A stretch of DNA of 35,731 nucleotides from NCBI GenBank assembly GCA_937911505.1, contig CALEMF010000032.1, positions 1-35,731 of the forward strand, written 5' to 3'. Origin of the DNA: an uncultured Cytophagales bacterium (GTDB lineage: Bacteria; Bacteroidota; Bacteroidia; Cytophagales; Thermonemataceae). Position 1 is the first letter of the stretch, and every line of letters starts with the position of its first letter. Below are positions 24,982 to 32,164 of the stretch, one piece after another. The notes beneath the pieces are model-generated. The model was not told where the DNA came from. It worked only from the letters and a program-made list of their open reading frames with translations, and did no database searches. Both the position numbers and the translations under genes were made by a program.

Positions 24982-25980
24982 ATGAAGATATTTCTCACAA
25001 GCCTTTTTATTGTTATAGTAATGCTACTGCCGCTAGCCTTAAAGGGACAAGATGCCTTGTGCGATTCATTACACCAAGCCATTGAAGCGCAAAACATACA
25101 GAAGGTTGAAAGGTTGCTTAAGCTTGGGGCAGATCCTGACTGTTATCGCATCAAGTACAATGCTAGGTACTATCCCGCAGGATTTCTCAAGAAAAGCCTT
25201 TACGTTTTAGATGACCATCATACACCCCTTTATACAGCTACCATCGTTGAGAACTTGACTATTATTAAGATGCTAGAAGCAAAAGGCGCTGACCTTCAAA
25301 AGTGGCAATACCGTACAAAAGATACACTGACTGGTAAACCAAATTTAGAAAAGTGGCTGGTAGTAGATGGTGCCAAGGAAGGGACTACTATAGAGACTTA
25401 TTTTAAGGAGAAAGGTGTCCTAGGCTATAGTGAAAGAGATAGTGTTATAAAAAGACTGAAGTATTTATGCTGGCAGTCACGTAAGAGCAAGGATTCTTTA
25501 CAAGTACTAAAGCACTTAATTGAGGTGATAGGTTCACGTAAAATTGATGTAAACCTCGATCTAATGTATCGTAGCTTTGATGACAATCTTCCTTTCCTCT
25601 ATCAATACCTTATTGAACACCAGAATTATCCCATAACTGAGCAACATACTACGCGTTGGCGAGAGGGCTTATTTAAGCAGAAAAATCGGGCTTACACGTC
25701 CAGCGTTTGGAATAGTATCTTGTATACAGATTATCCTACTATTGAGCAGGTTGAGTATTACCAGCAATACCAAGACTTAACCCAAGAGCAACTTGTAGCG
25801 TTGAGTAAATCGTATAGGGATGAATACAAATACAGAGATAAGTATTATACCTACTACCTTGCGCTGCAAAATACAGCACTCAGTGCGTCTAAAAAGAAGA
25901 AATACAAGAAAAAGATGGACAAGATGAGAGCAAAGCTACGTGTATTATACAGTATCGAGGAGGCTGTACCCAGTCGTTAG
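24982..25980 (+). CDS. Secreted protein with ankyrin-like repeats
   Basis: ATG 24982 starts a signal peptide (MKIFLTSLFIVIVMLLPLALKGQ, cut before DALC). An ATG further upstream at 24946 would hide the signal, so the later start is preferred. The N-terminal 80 residues contain one to two ankyrin repeats: LHQAIEAQNIQKVERLLKLGADPD and TPLYTATIVENLTIIKMLEAKGADL. The rest (about residues 110-333) is helical with many Tyr, Lys and Gln residues and a very basic C terminus (SKKKKYKKKMDKMRAK). Ankyrin proteins bind partners; here the site of action would be periplasmic or outside. The TAG stop overlaps the stop of the convergent EamA gene. Confidence 0.65.
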   Translation: MKIFLTSLFIVIVMLLPLALKGQDALCDSLHQAIEAQNIQKVERLLKLGADPDCYRIKYNARYYPAGFLKKSLYVLDDHHTPLYTATIVENLTIIKMLEAKGADLQKWQYRTKDTLTGKPNLEKWLVVDGAKEGTTIETYFKEKGVLGYSERDSVIKRLKYLCWQSRKSKDSLQVLKHLIEVIGSRKIDVNLDLMYRSFDDNLPFLYQYLIEHQNYPITEQHTTRWREGLFKQKNRAYTSSVWNSILYTDYPTIEQVEYYQQYQDLTQEQLVALSKSYRDEYKYRDKYYTYYLALQNTALSASKKKKYKKKMDKMRAKLRVLYSIEEAVPSR

Positions 25981-26849
25981 CTTTTTATCTTACTCACCTT
26001 TTCTCTTATAGTAGGCTCATTCTTGAAGAAAAGGTTTAAGATAACCCCCGTTACCACTAAGAGCATGCCTGTTAATACTTGCCAAGTGAAGGTCTCCTCA
26101 AAAAAGACAAAACCCAGCCCTAAGGCGTAGAGCAATCCTATATAACTAGTACCTGCTACACGCGCTGCCATCTCTGTTTGGTAGGCTTTGGTCATGTATA
26201 CTTGGGCGAGCTGCGTAAGTAGCCCAATCCCCAATAAATACAGCCACTCGATGCCTTGAGGCGTTACCCACCAAAAGAAAGAAGCAATACTTACAATTGG
26301 CAACGTGACCAAAGGAAAATAAAATACAATGACTAAGGGGTGCTCGGTCGTTTTGAGCTTACGGATACAATTGTAAGCACAGCCCGCAAAAAAAGCAGAA
26401 ATAACCCCTGTAGAAAAATATAATAAAGGAATTTCGTCGTCGAAGTTTTTAATAAAAAACACGCCTGTAAAAGAAATAAGGAAGAAAAGTAACTGCCACC
26501 AGCGTAAACGCTCGCTCAAAAAAACAGCCGCAATGATAGCGGTAAAAATAGGCGCTACGTAATGGAGCACGGTAGCCCTTGCCAAAGGAATATTTTGTAA
26601 CGTAATGAAAAAAAGTACTAATGAAGTGGCGCCAAAAGCCCCGCGCGCGATTAGCACAGGCTTATTATGCCCCCAAACAGATACTTTTTTGGCACGTAGA
26701 GAGACGAGACAAATGACAAGGGAGATAGCAGAGCGAAACAAGACAACTTCTACAGCAGGAATACGATCGACTTGCTTTACTAAGACGTTCATAAAGGCGA
26801 ATAGTAAAGTAGCCAGTAGAATGTATTGAACACCTTTAGAAAGTCTCAT
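25977..26849 (-). CDS. EamA/DMT-family transporter
   Basis: Ten hydrophobic helices in two EamA halves (first about residues 5-135, second about 145-280). The typical EamA features are visible: FMNVLVKQVDRIPAVEVVLFRSAISLV at the start and ATVLHYVAPIFTAIIAAVFLSERLRWWQ, where the E-R motif closes the first half, and the matching GTSYIGLLYALGLGFVFFEETFTW in the second half. Members export or import metabolites; substrate not predictable. It ends the operon: its start overlaps the hydrolase stop by 4 nt. Confidence 0.85.
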   Translation of the reverse strand: MRLSKGVQYILLATLLFAFMNVLVKQVDRIPAVEVVLFRSAISLVICLVSLRAKKVSVWGHNKPVLIARGAFGATSLVLFFITLQNIPLARATVLHYVAPIFTAIIAAVFLSERLRWWQLLFFLISFTGVFFIKNFDDEIPLLYFSTGVISAFFAGCAYNCIRKLKTTEHPLVIVFYFPLVTLPIVSIASFFWWVTPQGIEWLYLLGIGLLTQLAQVYMTKAYQTEMAARVAGTSYIGLLYALGLGFVFFEETFTWQVLTGMLLVVTGVILNLFFKNEPTIREKVSKIKS

Positions 26850-27607
26850 AGTTCGATGCTTAACCCATCGTACGCAATGGCTACGTGTGGAGGAAGTTCC
26901 TTTGAAACCTCCGCGTGAAAGCCCATTTTATGACTGATATGCGTAAGGTAGGCTTGCTTTGGTTGTAATTGCTCAATGACCTCAAGGGCTTGTTGCAGGG
27001 TAAAGTGAGAAATATGATCTTCTTTTTGTAAAGCGTTGATCACGATGACTTCAGAGTTTTTTATTTTGCTCATTTCAGCATCTGAAATAGCATTGGCATC
27101 GGTAATGTAGGTAAAATCTTTGATTCGGAAGCCAAATACAGGTAATTTATAATGTAGTACTTCTATTGGTGTAACTTTTAAATCTTCTACACAAAAGGGC
27201 AGGTTGGTAATAATGTGTGGCTCTACACTTGGTACACCTGGATACTTATGCTCAGCAAATACATAGGCAAACTCCCTTTTGAGTTGCTCAAGTACCTTTT
27301 CGCGCGCATAAATTGGCATGTCTTTCTTTTGCTTAAAGTTGAAAGAACGTACATCGTCCATACCTGCTGTATGGTCTTTGTGCTCGTGAGTATAAAGGAC
27401 GGCATCTAACTTTTGTACCTTAGCGCGAAGCATTTGCTGCCGGAAGTCAGGGCCTGTATCAATCACAAGGGTGAGGTCATCTACCTCTATCAATACAGAA
27501 GTACGTAAACGCTTGTCGTGTATATCTTTAGATTGACATACAGGGCAATCGCAAGCAATCACAGGAATTCCTTGTGAAGTACCTGTACCTAAAAACGTAA
27601 CTCTCAT
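26846..27607 (-). CDS. MBL-fold hydrolase, PhnP-like
   Basis: Metallo-beta-lactamase fold: THEHKDHTAG at about residues 77-86 is the HxHxDH metal motif, and VTFLGTGTSQGIPVIACDCPVCQS at the N terminus holds the cysteine pair CDCPVC, which in PhnP-like proteins binds a structural zinc. Later metal ligands are GPDFR, YITDANA and a C-terminal THISHKMG. The E. coli relative PhnP is a cyclic phosphodiesterase of phosphonate breakdown, but there are no phn genes here and Bacteroidota members are of unknown substrate. The gene is third in an operon with a response regulator. Confidence 0.85.
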   Translation of the reverse strand: MRVTFLGTGTSQGIPVIACDCPVCQSKDIHDKRLRTSVLIEVDDLTLVIDTGPDFRQQMLRAKVQKLDAVLYTHEHKDHTAGMDDVRSFNFKQKKDMPIYAREKVLEQLKREFAYVFAEHKYPGVPSVEPHIITNLPFCVEDLKVTPIEVLHYKLPVFGFRIKDFTYITDANAISDAEMSKIKNSEVIVINALQKEDHISHFTLQQALEVIEQLQPKQAYLTHISHKMGFHAEVSKELPPHVAIAYDGLSIEL

Positions 27608-27627
27608 ATGCTGGCTGTATCGTATGG

Positions 27628-27885
27628 CTACACAACCTTTTCGTAGATAGATTTACTTGGGGGTGTGAGCTTATCGTGATCAATAGCAATTTGCTTTAAT
27701 ATATCTATTAAACAATTTATTTTTCCTTCTGTTGTAAAATATTTATTGATCACAACCACCCGCTTTTCTCTAAGTATACAATACCCTGATTTGAAATTAC
27801 CTTTCTCGTAACGTAAGAAGTAGTTGCTTTCAGAAAAGATTTCTTCCAGTTTGGTGAGGAAGGCGGGTGTATACTTTATCTTCAT
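27628..27885 (-). CDS. Small conserved-looking hypothetical protein, 85 aa
   Basis: Soluble, basic-and-aromatic protein beginning MKIKYTPAFLTKLEEIFSESNYFLRYEKGNFKSGYCI. The first half looks like an amphipathic helix, then a strand KRVVVINKYFTTEGKI and a final helix. Lengths and pattern (YxxGNFKSGYC) suggest a conserved family in this phylum, but I do not recognise a named domain. It sits 3 bases after the response regulator stop and 20 before the hydrolase start, so it is in the same operon. Confidence 0.65.
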   Translation of the reverse strand: MKIKYTPAFLTKLEEIFSESNYFLRYEKGNFKSGYCILREKRVVVINKYFTTEGKINCLIDILKQIAIDHDKLTPPSKSIYEKVV

Positions 27886-27888
27886 GGC

Positions 27889-28263
27889 TTAGCTCGTAAA
27901 CTTTCTGACGGTTTCTATCAGGATATCAAAGTTAATAGGTTTGGGAATATATTCATCAATGCCCATCGCCTTAAATTCTTCCATCGTGTAGTTTTTGGCA
28001 TTGCCTGTAATGGCAATGACGGGTGTTTTGGCCTTTTGCGTATCATCGAGTGCTCTAATCTGCTTTACACATTCTACACCGTCCATTACGGGCATATTAA
28101 TGTCGAGTAAAATCACATCAAAGGCTTCTTTTTGTAACATATCCAATACTTTCTGACCGTTTTTAGCAATTTGTATATCGAAGTTTTGAAAGCTCAATAC
28201 ACGCTTGGCCAAGTTCTGTATGACGGAGCTATCTTCTGCGATCAATATTTTTTTTTGTGACAT
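27889..28263 (-). CDS. Single-domain response regulator
   Basis: A stand-alone receiver domain: ILIAEDSS with the acidic pair at residues 10-11, phosphoacceptor Asp54 in ILLDINMP, Thr in VIAITGNA and Lys in PKPINFD. There is no output domain, so it likely acts by binding a partner or as a phosphate relay (CheY/DivK-like). No histidine kinase gene is adjacent. It is the first gene of a four-gene operon with an 85-aa protein, a PhnP-like hydrolase and EamA. ATG 28263 is preceded by an AT-rich region. Confidence 0.9.
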   Translation of the reverse strand: MSQKKILIAEDSSVIQNLAKRVLSFQNFDIQIAKNGQKVLDMLQKEAFDVILLDINMPVMDGVECVKQIRALDDTQKAKTPVIAITGNAKNYTMEEFKAMGIDEYIPKPINFDILIETVRKFTS

Positions 28264-28522
28264 AGATACATCGCTTTAAGTGGAAAGTTCAAGACTTGCA
28301 ATTTAAAAAAATATAGACAGGATTGTACAATACGTATATAAATATGCGTAGTAGGGGAGAGTAGGAGTATTGAATAAGATTTACTGATGGCGTTCTTACA
28401 GTAATGGTTTCAGCTTCGAAGTCAAGTACTGGGATTTATAAAACTATTTGTACACAAACAGCGTAATAGTACTACTTATTATTTTGGAAAGCATCAATTT
28501 TACGGCAAGAAATCTCTACTTG

Positions 28523-28530
28523 TAGCCTTG
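28523..28530 (+). promoter_or_regulatory. Possible promoter of the first seven-TM regulator
   Basis: TAGCCTTG is one base off TAnnTTTG and is 16 bases before the ATG. The spacer 28264-28522 otherwise shows only AT-rich sequence. Confidence 0.3.
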
Positions 28531-28546
28531 TTACCACGCTACACCT

Positions 28547-30226
28547 ATGAAAACACTCATCAGTAATTTAGCTTTTTTATTACCAACACTATTAGCCTTT
28601 GTATGCATAGTAAAATGGTTTTTACAAAGGAGCAATCGCCACGCACAATATTTCTATGTAACACTACTGATGATTGCGCTAGCCCTTATACAAGGCTACT
28701 TTCTTATACAAAACGAAGTACATACTGCGCCGCTTTCTTTTCTTTTGCTACATTTTCCTACAGAAATAGTAGGAATGGCTTACTTCTTTTCTTTCATAAG
28801 CCAGTATTTACCCCATCGGCATAAGTACCAAGTATATGAACGCATACTGTTCTCAGTGTTTTGGCTTTTGCTAGGGATCGTATTGTTACTTATGGTAAGC
28901 CTCGCTACACCTTACTTTCAACTTATAAAAGAGTGGGCTATCCATTGGGCTATTTACAGAAATATCATAGCAGCTATCTTTTATCCTATCGCAGGGATTT
29001 TTATGTATCAAGTAATCAGACAGTTTGAGGCAGCGAAGGCGCATCTTGCCTTTCGGCAAGTGGCTGCACAAACCCAGTGGCTCAAGTCTTTTATTACCGT
29101 TCTTATCGTAATCAGCCTTATTTGGATATTGATTGCTTTATTTACACGTGAAGCTCCTCAGCAGACACGGCAGTTATCATTATACCTGTATATCATTGTC
29201 ATCACTACCTATATTTTATTTGCTTTAGCAATAGGGATGCTACGATGGTGTAAAGTACAGAGAACTACCCAAGCAATGACCGATACTTACACTACCCAGC
29301 TACAGCGCTTTCAGTTATCAGGCATTCACCACCTCTTCGAGCAAGAAGATATCCAGTACATAGAAGCCCATCCAGCAGAAACAACAAGCATTCTTAGCTA
29401 CTTTGCCACTTCTTTATTCGACAAGCATGTGTTAGATGAAGTACTTTGGGATGTAGTAGAAAACTGCATCGCCCAACTACAACTAGAAGATTGTGTAATC
29501 TATATGGTCGACGAGGAACGAAACATACTCGTACAGAAAGCGACCTATGGAAACAAACAGAAGGCTTATCGAGAAATTCTTGACCCAATCGAAATTCCCA
29601 TAGGAAAAGGAATTGTGGGTAAAGTAGCCGCTGACGGGGAGCCCGTATGCTTAGACGACATCAGCCAGTATCCTGATTACATTGTCGATGACATACCGCG
29701 CGCTTCAGAGCTTACAGTACCTATTTTGGATAAAAAAAAGGTAATCGGTGTATTGGATACTGAGCATTCTCAGAAAGGTTTCTTTACAAGCCAGCATCTG
29801 TTCATCTTCAAGCTGATTGCACGATTGCTGGAGAAAAAACTGGTTCATCTACGAGAGAAAAAAGAGCAGCCCATTACTGATGATAATCAGTATCTGAAAT
29901 ACTTACACCAATTAATCGAAGAAGAGAAAATATACCGTGATCCTCAACTGAATTTGAATGGTGTGGCTGAGCAACTCGGGATTAGTGGCAACTATTTATC
30001 ACAACTGCTCAACAAGGTAGTACAAAAGAAATTCGCTGATTACATCAATGCTTTTCGAGTAGCAGAAGCAAAACGAATGCTCGAAGATCCTCAATACACT
30101 GACTATACTATCGTAGCAATTGGTCTGGAAGCTGGCTTTAACTCCAAATCTACCTTCTACAAGGCATTTAAAGAACATACAGGGCTATCGCCCAAGACTT
30201 ACCTGGCTTCTAGCTCGGAGGTATGA
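28547..30226 (+). CDS. Seven-TM / GAF / AraC membrane regulator (first copy)
   Basis: The 559-aa protein has about seven transmembrane helices in residues 1-235, a linker, a GAF sensor domain (about residues 285-435: LSYFATSLFDKHVLDEVLWDVVENCIAQLQLEDC...VGKVAADGEPVCLDD...TVPILDKKKVIGVLDTEHS) and a C-terminal AraC-type double helix-turn-helix (about 460-555: GVAEQLGISGNYLSQLLNKVV, then AIGLEAGFNSKSTFYKAFKEHTGLSPKTY, the AraC signature). A membrane sensor is thus joined directly to a DNA-binding domain. The relay with the following Gly-X-Y lipoprotein gene, 140 bases downstream, is the same as for the copy at 32165. The signal is unknown; the GAF domain could bind a small molecule and the TM part an envelope ligand. 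Confidence 0.9.
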   Translation: MKTLISNLAFLLPTLLAFVCIVKWFLQRSNRHAQYFYVTLLMIALALIQGYFLIQNEVHTAPLSFLLLHFPTEIVGMAYFFSFISQYLPHRHKYQVYERILFSVFWLLLGIVLLLMVSLATPYFQLIKEWAIHWAIYRNIIAAIFYPIAGIFMYQVIRQFEAAKAHLAFRQVAAQTQWLKSFITVLIVISLIWILIALFTREAPQQTRQLSLYLYIIVITTYILFALAIGMLRWCKVQRTTQAMTDTYTTQLQRFQLSGIHHLFEQEDIQYIEAHPAETTSILSYFATSLFDKHVLDEVLWDVVENCIAQLQLEDCVIYMVDEERNILVQKATYGNKQKAYREILDPIEIPIGKGIVGKVAADGEPVCLDDISQYPDYIVDDIPRASELTVPILDKKKVIGVLDTEHSQKGFFTSQHLFIFKLIARLLEKKLVHLREKKEQPITDDNQYLKYLHQLIEEEKIYRDPQLNLNGVAEQLGISGNYLSQLLNKVVQKKFADYINAFRVAEAKRMLEDPQYTDYTIVAIGLEAGFNSKSTFYKAFKEHTGLSPKTYLASSSEV

Positions 30227-30272
30227 CTCACAGGCTAAGTCAAGCATTTCCCCTTTTTAATTACTAAAATAT

Positions 30273-30301
30273 CCTATTTTTTTGAAAGTCAAAAGTATAG
30301 G
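30273..30301. repeat. Conserved imperfect hairpin before the first lipoprotein gene
   Basis: CCTATTTTTTTGA (30273-30285), loop AAG, and TCAAAAGTATAGG (30289-30301) pair over 13 positions with one mismatch and one wobble. A near copy stands before the second lipoprotein (31311-31339), embedded in a longer conserved stretch. It could be an operator for the AraC regulator. Confidence 0.55.
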
Positions 30302-30364
30302 ACACCAGACTAGTGGATTGCTTGCAGCTTTACACCTGTGTTCAATTTTAAACTATTTCAAACT

Positions 30365-30925
30365 ATGGATTTAATGAAAAAAATGGGGCAGTTTTGTTAT
30401 CTGGCTCTTTTAGTAAGCCTTGTTGCCTGCTCTGGCGACGACGGCGAAGTAGGTCCCCAAGGGGAACAAGGACCAGAAGGACCTGCTGGTACTGCTAATG
30501 TGATTTATTCGGATTGGATAGATACGGGAGGAGATTTTATTGAAGATGGCAGTTTAAGTATAAAAACTTTTACACTCGCCAGTGCAGAAGAAGTAACTGC
30601 CTTAGGGATAGACCTCAATACAAGTCAGGTATTGGTTTATGGAGGGGGATTTACTTCTCTTGTTACTCCTGAAACAGTATTACCATTACCTCATGTAAGT
30701 TTTGGGGGACAGTTTTACACTTATAATATTAATAATGGTGAGATAAGAGTAGTGGGTTTCGCTCGTGATAGTGGTGATAATGCTTTCAACGAATTCGATG
30801 AATACCGCTATGTCATCGTTCCTGGCGGGGTGCCTGCCGGTGGCGACAACGCTCGTGGTCTACAACCTGACTATCAAAATATGTCGTACGACGAGATCGC
30901 TACCCTGTTCAACATTCCTGAGTAA
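30365..30925 (+). CDS. Collagen-like Gly-X-Y lipoprotein, first copy
   Basis: ATG 30365 (MDLMKKMGQ), supported by the start of the paralogue at 31403, begins a lipoprotein signal with the lipobox LVAC (Cys22 or so). A short Gly-X-Y run follows (GEV-GPQ-GEQ-GPE-GPA-GTA), then TANVIYSDWI, a variable beta-rich core of about 90 residues (VLVYGGG, LPLPHV, YTYNI) and the conserved C terminus RYVIVPGGVPAGGDNARGLQPDYQNMSYDEIATLFNIPE. The lipid anchor suggests a surface protein. Such collagen-like lipoproteins are known in Bacteroidota, with unknown function. Placed after a seven-TM regulator and before a terminator (30953). Triple-helix formation would need more repeats, so these short runs are more likely linkers. 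Confidence 0.85.
   Translation: MDLMKKMGQFCYLALLVSLVACSGDDGEVGPQGEQGPEGPAGTANVIYSDWIDTGGDFIEDGSLSIKTFTLASAEEVTALGIDLNTSQVLVYGGGFTSLVTPETVLPLPHVSFGGQFYTYNINNGEIRVVGFARDSGDNAFNEFDEYRYVIVPGGVPAGGDNARGLQPDYQNMSYDEIATLFNIPE
30819..30891 (+). repeat. 73-bp segment identical in all three lipoprotein genes (copy 1)
   Basis: This segment, encoding PGGVPAGGDNARGLQPDYQNMSYD, is base-for-base the same at 31857-31929 and 34463-34535. Copy 1 is identical to copy 3 from 30819 to the stop (107 bases). The block is GC-richer than the rest of the gene. Confidence 0.9.
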
Positions 30926-30952
30926 GAAGAAAAATATTTAATTTAAAAATAG

Positions 30953-30985
30953 ATACAGCGGGTAGCTTTGCCTGCTGTATTTTTT
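30953..30985 (+). terminator. Terminator of the first lipoprotein gene
   Basis: A 10-bp stem ATACAGCGGG (30953-30962) / CCTGCTGTAT (30971-30980) with one G-T pair and a run of six T. The same hairpin type ends the other two lipoprotein genes. Confidence 0.85.
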
Positions 30986-31007
30986 GTATAGAAGGAACTT
31001 GCTAATT

Positions 31008-31268
31008 ATTTCTATTATCTTGACGCTTTATTGGCTATTCGTAGCTTTGATCGCCGAAAATACAACTCCGCTACGAAGCAACGATTGTACTTTATCTTCA
31101 GGATGCTTGTGTTTACTTTTTGTGGAGGCTGTATTTCTTATAGAATGCGCTACATAAAAAAGCCGCCAAAAATACAGAAAGACCCTCTCGGCAGGCGATT
31201 CAGTACCTACAGACGGTTCATATGGCGCCCAAGACTTACTTGGTTGCTATCTCGGAAGCCTGAATTAT
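31008..31268 (+). pseudogene. Remnant of a seven-TM/GAF/AraC regulator
   Basis: The first 190 bases match the last TM segment and linker of the second regulator (the region about 32730-32950), for instance YFIFRML and YRMRYIKK against YFILRML and YGMRYIRK. The last 60 match the end of the first regulator (PKTYLVAISEA against PKTYLASSSEV, then the same downstream sequence). The join is at ATGGCGCCCAAGAC, where both parents share CGCC, so roughly 0.9 kb spanning GAF and most of the AraC domain has been deleted. A frameshift follows QKDPLGRR. Flanked by the first and second lipoprotein genes, it marks the original middle cassette. Confidence 0.85.
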
Positions 31269-31310
31269 AGGCTAAGCCAAGTATTTCTCTCTTTCTCATT
31301 ACTAAAACAT

Positions 31311-31339
31311 CCTATTTTTTTGAAAGTCAAAATTATAGG
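31311..31339. repeat. Conserved imperfect hairpin before the second lipoprotein gene
   Basis: Same element as at 30273-30301 (CCTATTTTTTTGA, AAG, TCAAAATTATAGG), with two mismatches. The surrounding sequence from about 31248 to the start codon is also nearly the same as 30216-30364. Confidence 0.55.
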
Positions 31340-31402
31340 ACACGCTGCTGGTGGATTGCTTGCAGCTTTACATCTATGTTCAATTTTAAATGATTTCAAA
31401 CG

Positions 31403-31963
31403 ATGAATTTAATGAAAAAAATGGGGCAGCTTTTCTGCCTATGCCTCTTGGTAAGTTTATTTGCCTGCTCTGACGGCGACGACGGCGAGGTAGGTCCCCA
31501 AGGAGAACAAGGAGAACAAGGATCAGAAGGACCTGCTGGTACAGCTAATGTGATTTATTCGGATTGGATAGAGTCAGAACTAGGGGATGATACGCAATCT
31601 CCGCGTGACGGGTTTGATATTGGTGAACTTTCTTCGGATGAATATAATATCGAAACAGATTTATTATTGGTGTATGGTCGACGACTTACTTTTGGTGTAA
31701 ATGGGATTTATCCACTTCCCCATTTGGATATTACAGGTGACCATTTTTACAGCTTTCTCTATAATACCATGGGTAATGTGTTAACGGTAGAGGTAAGTAC
31801 TACAGACAGTACCCCAGTTGATGGCGGATTTTTCGATGAATTCCGCTACGTTATCATTCCTGGCGGGGTGCCTGCCGGTGGCGACAACGCTCGTGGTCTA
31901 CAACCTGACTATCAAAATATGTCGTACGAAGAGATCGCTACCCTGTTTAATATTCCAGAGTAA
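31403..31963 (+). CDS. Collagen-like Gly-X-Y lipoprotein, second copy
   Basis: MNLMKKMGQ, a lipoprotein signal with lipobox LFAC, an acidic SDGDD linker and seven Gly-X-Y triplets (GEV-GPQ-GEQ-GEQ-GSE-GPA-GTA), one more than copy 1. After TANVIYSDWI the core differs completely from copies 1 and 3 apart from the strands LLLVYGRRL and YPLPHLDI, then the conserved C terminus resumes with FDEFRYVIIPGGVPAGG. Its regulator has been lost (the remnant at 31008) but the upstream hairpin region is intact, so it may be controlled in trans by the paralogous regulators. A terminator follows at 32003. Confidence 0.85.
   Translation: MNLMKKMGQLFCLCLLVSLFACSDGDDGEVGPQGEQGEQGSEGPAGTANVIYSDWIESELGDDTQSPRDGFDIGELSSDEYNIETDLLLVYGRRLTFGVNGIYPLPHLDITGDHFYSFLYNTMGNVLTVEVSTTDSTPVDGGFFDEFRYVIIPGGVPAGGDNARGLQPDYQNMSYEEIATLFNIPE
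31857..31929 (+). repeat. 73-bp identical segment, copy 2
   Basis: Copy of the block at 30819. Copies 2 and 3 are identical over a longer stretch to the left (31835-31929 against 34441-34535, 95 bases), whereas copies 1 and 3 are identical to the right. This mosaic suggests gene conversion. Confidence 0.9.
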
Positions 31964-32002
31964 TGTGTGAATAAAAAAGAATAAGTACTAAACATCTTGA
32001 GC

Positions 32003-32034
32003 ACAGCAGGCAAGCTTTGCCTGCTGTATTTTTT
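32003..32034 (+). terminator. Terminator of the second lipoprotein gene
   Basis: An 11-bp stem ACAGCAGGCAA (32003-32013) / TTGCCTGCTGT (32017-32027), then six T. Confidence 0.85.
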
Positions 32035-32143
32035 GTATAAGGTTTTTAGCCATTATTACAGAAGGCAATATTTGTACTTTTTGAAAAGAGCCTTTTTCTT
32101 TGTAACATCCTGATGGGTTATACAAAGCGTTCAAACTGACTCT

Positions 32144-32151
32144 TATTTTTG
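32144..32151 (+). promoter_or_regulatory. Promoter of the second regulator, -7 element TATTTTTG
   Basis: Exact match to TAnnTTTG, 13 bases before the ATG at 32165, so the mRNA would have an extremely short leader. Confidence 0.6.
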
Positions 32152-32164
32152 CCTTCTGTTGATT

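Noticed and set aside
28264..28546. Search for a small RNA or gene in the 283-bp spacer
   Set aside because: I saw only AT-rich sequence, a poor promoter-like box and no hairpin-terminated unit.
32098..32110. CTTTGTAACATCC, near match to the ECF -35 box, upstream of the second regulator
   Set aside because: There is no CATCTAA box at the required spacing and a normal TAnnTTTG promoter lies just downstream.
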